From positions 534,601 through 598,600 of the forward strand of contig NZ_JABYQT010000001.1 in NCBI RefSeq assembly GCF_020075495.1: a stretch of DNA of 64,000 bases. The letters run 5' to 3'. This document shows, in pieces, positions 63,065 through 64,000 of the stretch. Positions within the stretch are counted from its first letter, which is position 1; every line of letters begins with the position of its first letter. The DNA comes from Vreelandella aquamarina. Its GTDB lineage: Bacteria; Pseudomonadota; Gammaproteobacteria; Pseudomonadales; Halomonadaceae. The position numbers and the translations under genes are program-made. A model generated the notes under the pieces. That model ran no database searches. It saw only the letters and a program-made list of their open reading frames with translations, and was not told the origin of the DNA.

Positions 63065-63876
63065 ATGACGTTTCGATACCCACCTTTGAGCGGCGATGAC
63101 CGCGTATTTCCCCGATTGTTCTCGGGTATGGCTGCTTTTCTACTGACGGCTATTTCTCTCTCGGTACCTAGCGGTTATTCCCTGGGGGCTATCTTGTTGG
63201 TTATCGCAGGCGCTGGCCTATTGATTCGTCGGCAAGGCCCAAAACTTACACAGCAAGACTGGTGGCTAATAGCGGCGCTGCTGAGCTACGCCTTGGTAGG
63301 AATGGCTGAAGCTGTGTGGGACGGCCAGGGCAGCCGTGGTTTTGATAAGCCCCTGCGCTATGTGCTTGCGATACCCGCTTTATGCTGGGTTCTTGCTTAC
63401 CCGCCCAGGCTGGCGTTTCTATGGAGCGGTATTGCAGTTGGCGCGCTTTCAGCAGGTAGCTTGGCCACATGGCAAAAAGCGGTAGAAGGTGCCTGGCGGG
63501 CTCATGGGTATACCCACGTTATCCAGTTTGGCAATTTGAGTATGCTATTAGGCGTTCTGTGCTTGGCTGGCCTTGGATGGGCGTTAACCCAAAAATATCA
63601 AAGAACCTGGCTCTGCGTTTTGCTGCTAGGAGCGGGGTGCGGGGTTCTTGGGTCGCTACTATCGGGAAGCCGAGGAGGCTGGATAGGCATTCCATTTGTT
63701 CTGCTGGTGCTTTACAAGGCATATGGGCAGCACTTGACTGGAAAATTCAAGGTCCTGATTTTCTCGCTGTTTATCGTGGTAGCGGGCGCCGCATACTGGC
63801 TGCCGCAAACCGGTGTACATAAACGGGTTCATGATGCTTTATACGAACTTGAAACCTACGTTACCAGTGACAACAG
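63065..63876 (+). CDS. O-antigen ligase-like membrane protein, truncated by artefact
   Basis: About 270 genuine residues with roughly eight membrane helices, resembling the first part of WaaL/O-antigen ligase family proteins, which join finished polysaccharide to lipid A-core or another acceptor. SGSRGGWIGIPFVLLVLY fits the conserved loop around residue 200 of the family. The open frame runs on to 63913, but everything from 63877 is sequencing adapter, so the last ~12 residues and the stop are not real. The true C-terminal part is missing. Confidence 0.8.
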
Positions 63877-63958
63877 CTGTTTCTTATACACATTTAACGC
63901 TGCCGACGAATAAGCCAGTGTAAATCTCGGTGGCCGCCGTACCATTAAAAAAAAAAAA
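63877..63958 (+). other. Illumina Nextera adapter read-through (not genomic)
   Basis: 63877-63909 matches the Nextera mosaic end plus Read-1 adapter tail (33 bases, three transitions), ending GCTGCCGACGA. 63910-63917 (ATAAGCCA) sits where the 8-base i5 index belongs. 63918-63946 matches the i5/P5 segment (29 bases, three transitions), followed by twelve A. The order and lengths are exactly those of a read running through a short Nextera insert. Confidence 0.95.
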
Positions 63959-64000
63959 GGAAGTAAGAACAATTCAAGCATTGTCTACAAGAGATCTGTT
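63959..64000. other. Unplaced tail after the adapter
   Basis: Forty-two bases follow the poly-A. I see no gene or motif. Being beyond an adapter, they need not be contiguous with the rest of the window. Confidence 0.6.

Noticed and set aside
62745..63083. A 112-codon minus-strand frame between the sugar transferase and ligase genes
   Set aside because: It overlaps both genes' ends, has no ribosome site and no recognisable domain, and includes the 13-bp hairpin.
63877..63895. A genuine Tn5-type transposon end
   Set aside because: The following bases are the synthetic adapter tail, index slot and P5 segment, so the mosaic end comes from library preparation.

Overview
The window looks like a chromosomal stretch of a GC-rich halophilic gammaproteobacterium, most likely a member of the Halomonadaceae (Halomonas or a close relative). 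The basis is gene content and order: a phasin-phaC pair with an S-x-C-x-G synthase box, a GH13 sugar phosphorylase of the kind linked to compatible solutes, an HAD phosphatase-rppH-ptsP locus laid out as in pseudomonads, and a thyA-folA-proQ run. Species cannot be settled from the sequence alone.

Layout. 1-3.4 kb: polyhydroxyalkanoate granule genes, then two copper-delivery genes for cytochrome oxidase assembly. 3.4-9.4 kb (minus strand): lnt, corC, ybeY, phoH and miaB. 9.5-9.9 kb: three tandem tRNA-Asn genes behind one strong promoter. 10.1-11.9 kb: a solitary GH13 sugar phosphorylase. 12.1-17.6 kb: nrdR-ribD-ribBX-ribH-nusB-thiL-pgpA, tightly packed. 17.7-26.9 kb: a DUF945-type protein, lon, a PAS-containing chemoreceptor, ilvD and a Gfo/Idh oxidoreductase. 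27.1-37.1 kb: nudE, yrfG-hslR-hslO, a candidate small RNA, pckA, tex, gshA-dsbB and rsd. 37.2-44.8 kb: an RND efflux pair, mdh, a GGDEF protein and an HAD phosphatase. 45.0-54.2 kb: rppH-ptsP, an NRDE protein, a membrane-bound receiver protein, a TauE/SafE permease, lgt, thyA-folA and proQ. 54.4-56.8 kb: two tandem porins.

From about 56.8 kb the base composition turns markedly AT-rich. A surface-polysaccharide cluster follows: a Wzz-like chain-length regulator, a Wzy-like polymerase, an Alg14/Alg13-like split glycosyltransferase, a GT4 glycosyltransferase, an initiating sugar-phosphate transferase and an O-antigen-ligase-like protein. The genes overlap by 4 bases or nearly touch, and probably act as one lipid-linked assembly line at the inner membrane.

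The last ~120 bases are not genomic. Positions 63877-63958 match the layout of an Illumina Nextera read-through adapter (transposon mosaic end, 8-base index, i5/P5 segment, poly-A), so the final gene is cut by an assembly artefact. The most interesting biological signals are a family of long palindromic intergenic repeats (five main copies, mostly between convergent genes), a candidate ~80-nt small RNA between hslO and pckA, a receiver protein that looks like a sensor kinase without its H-box histidine and ATPase domain, and a perfect 20-bp palindrome between the divergent mdh and RND genes. I found no CRISPR array, prophage, intact insertion sequence or rRNA gene.
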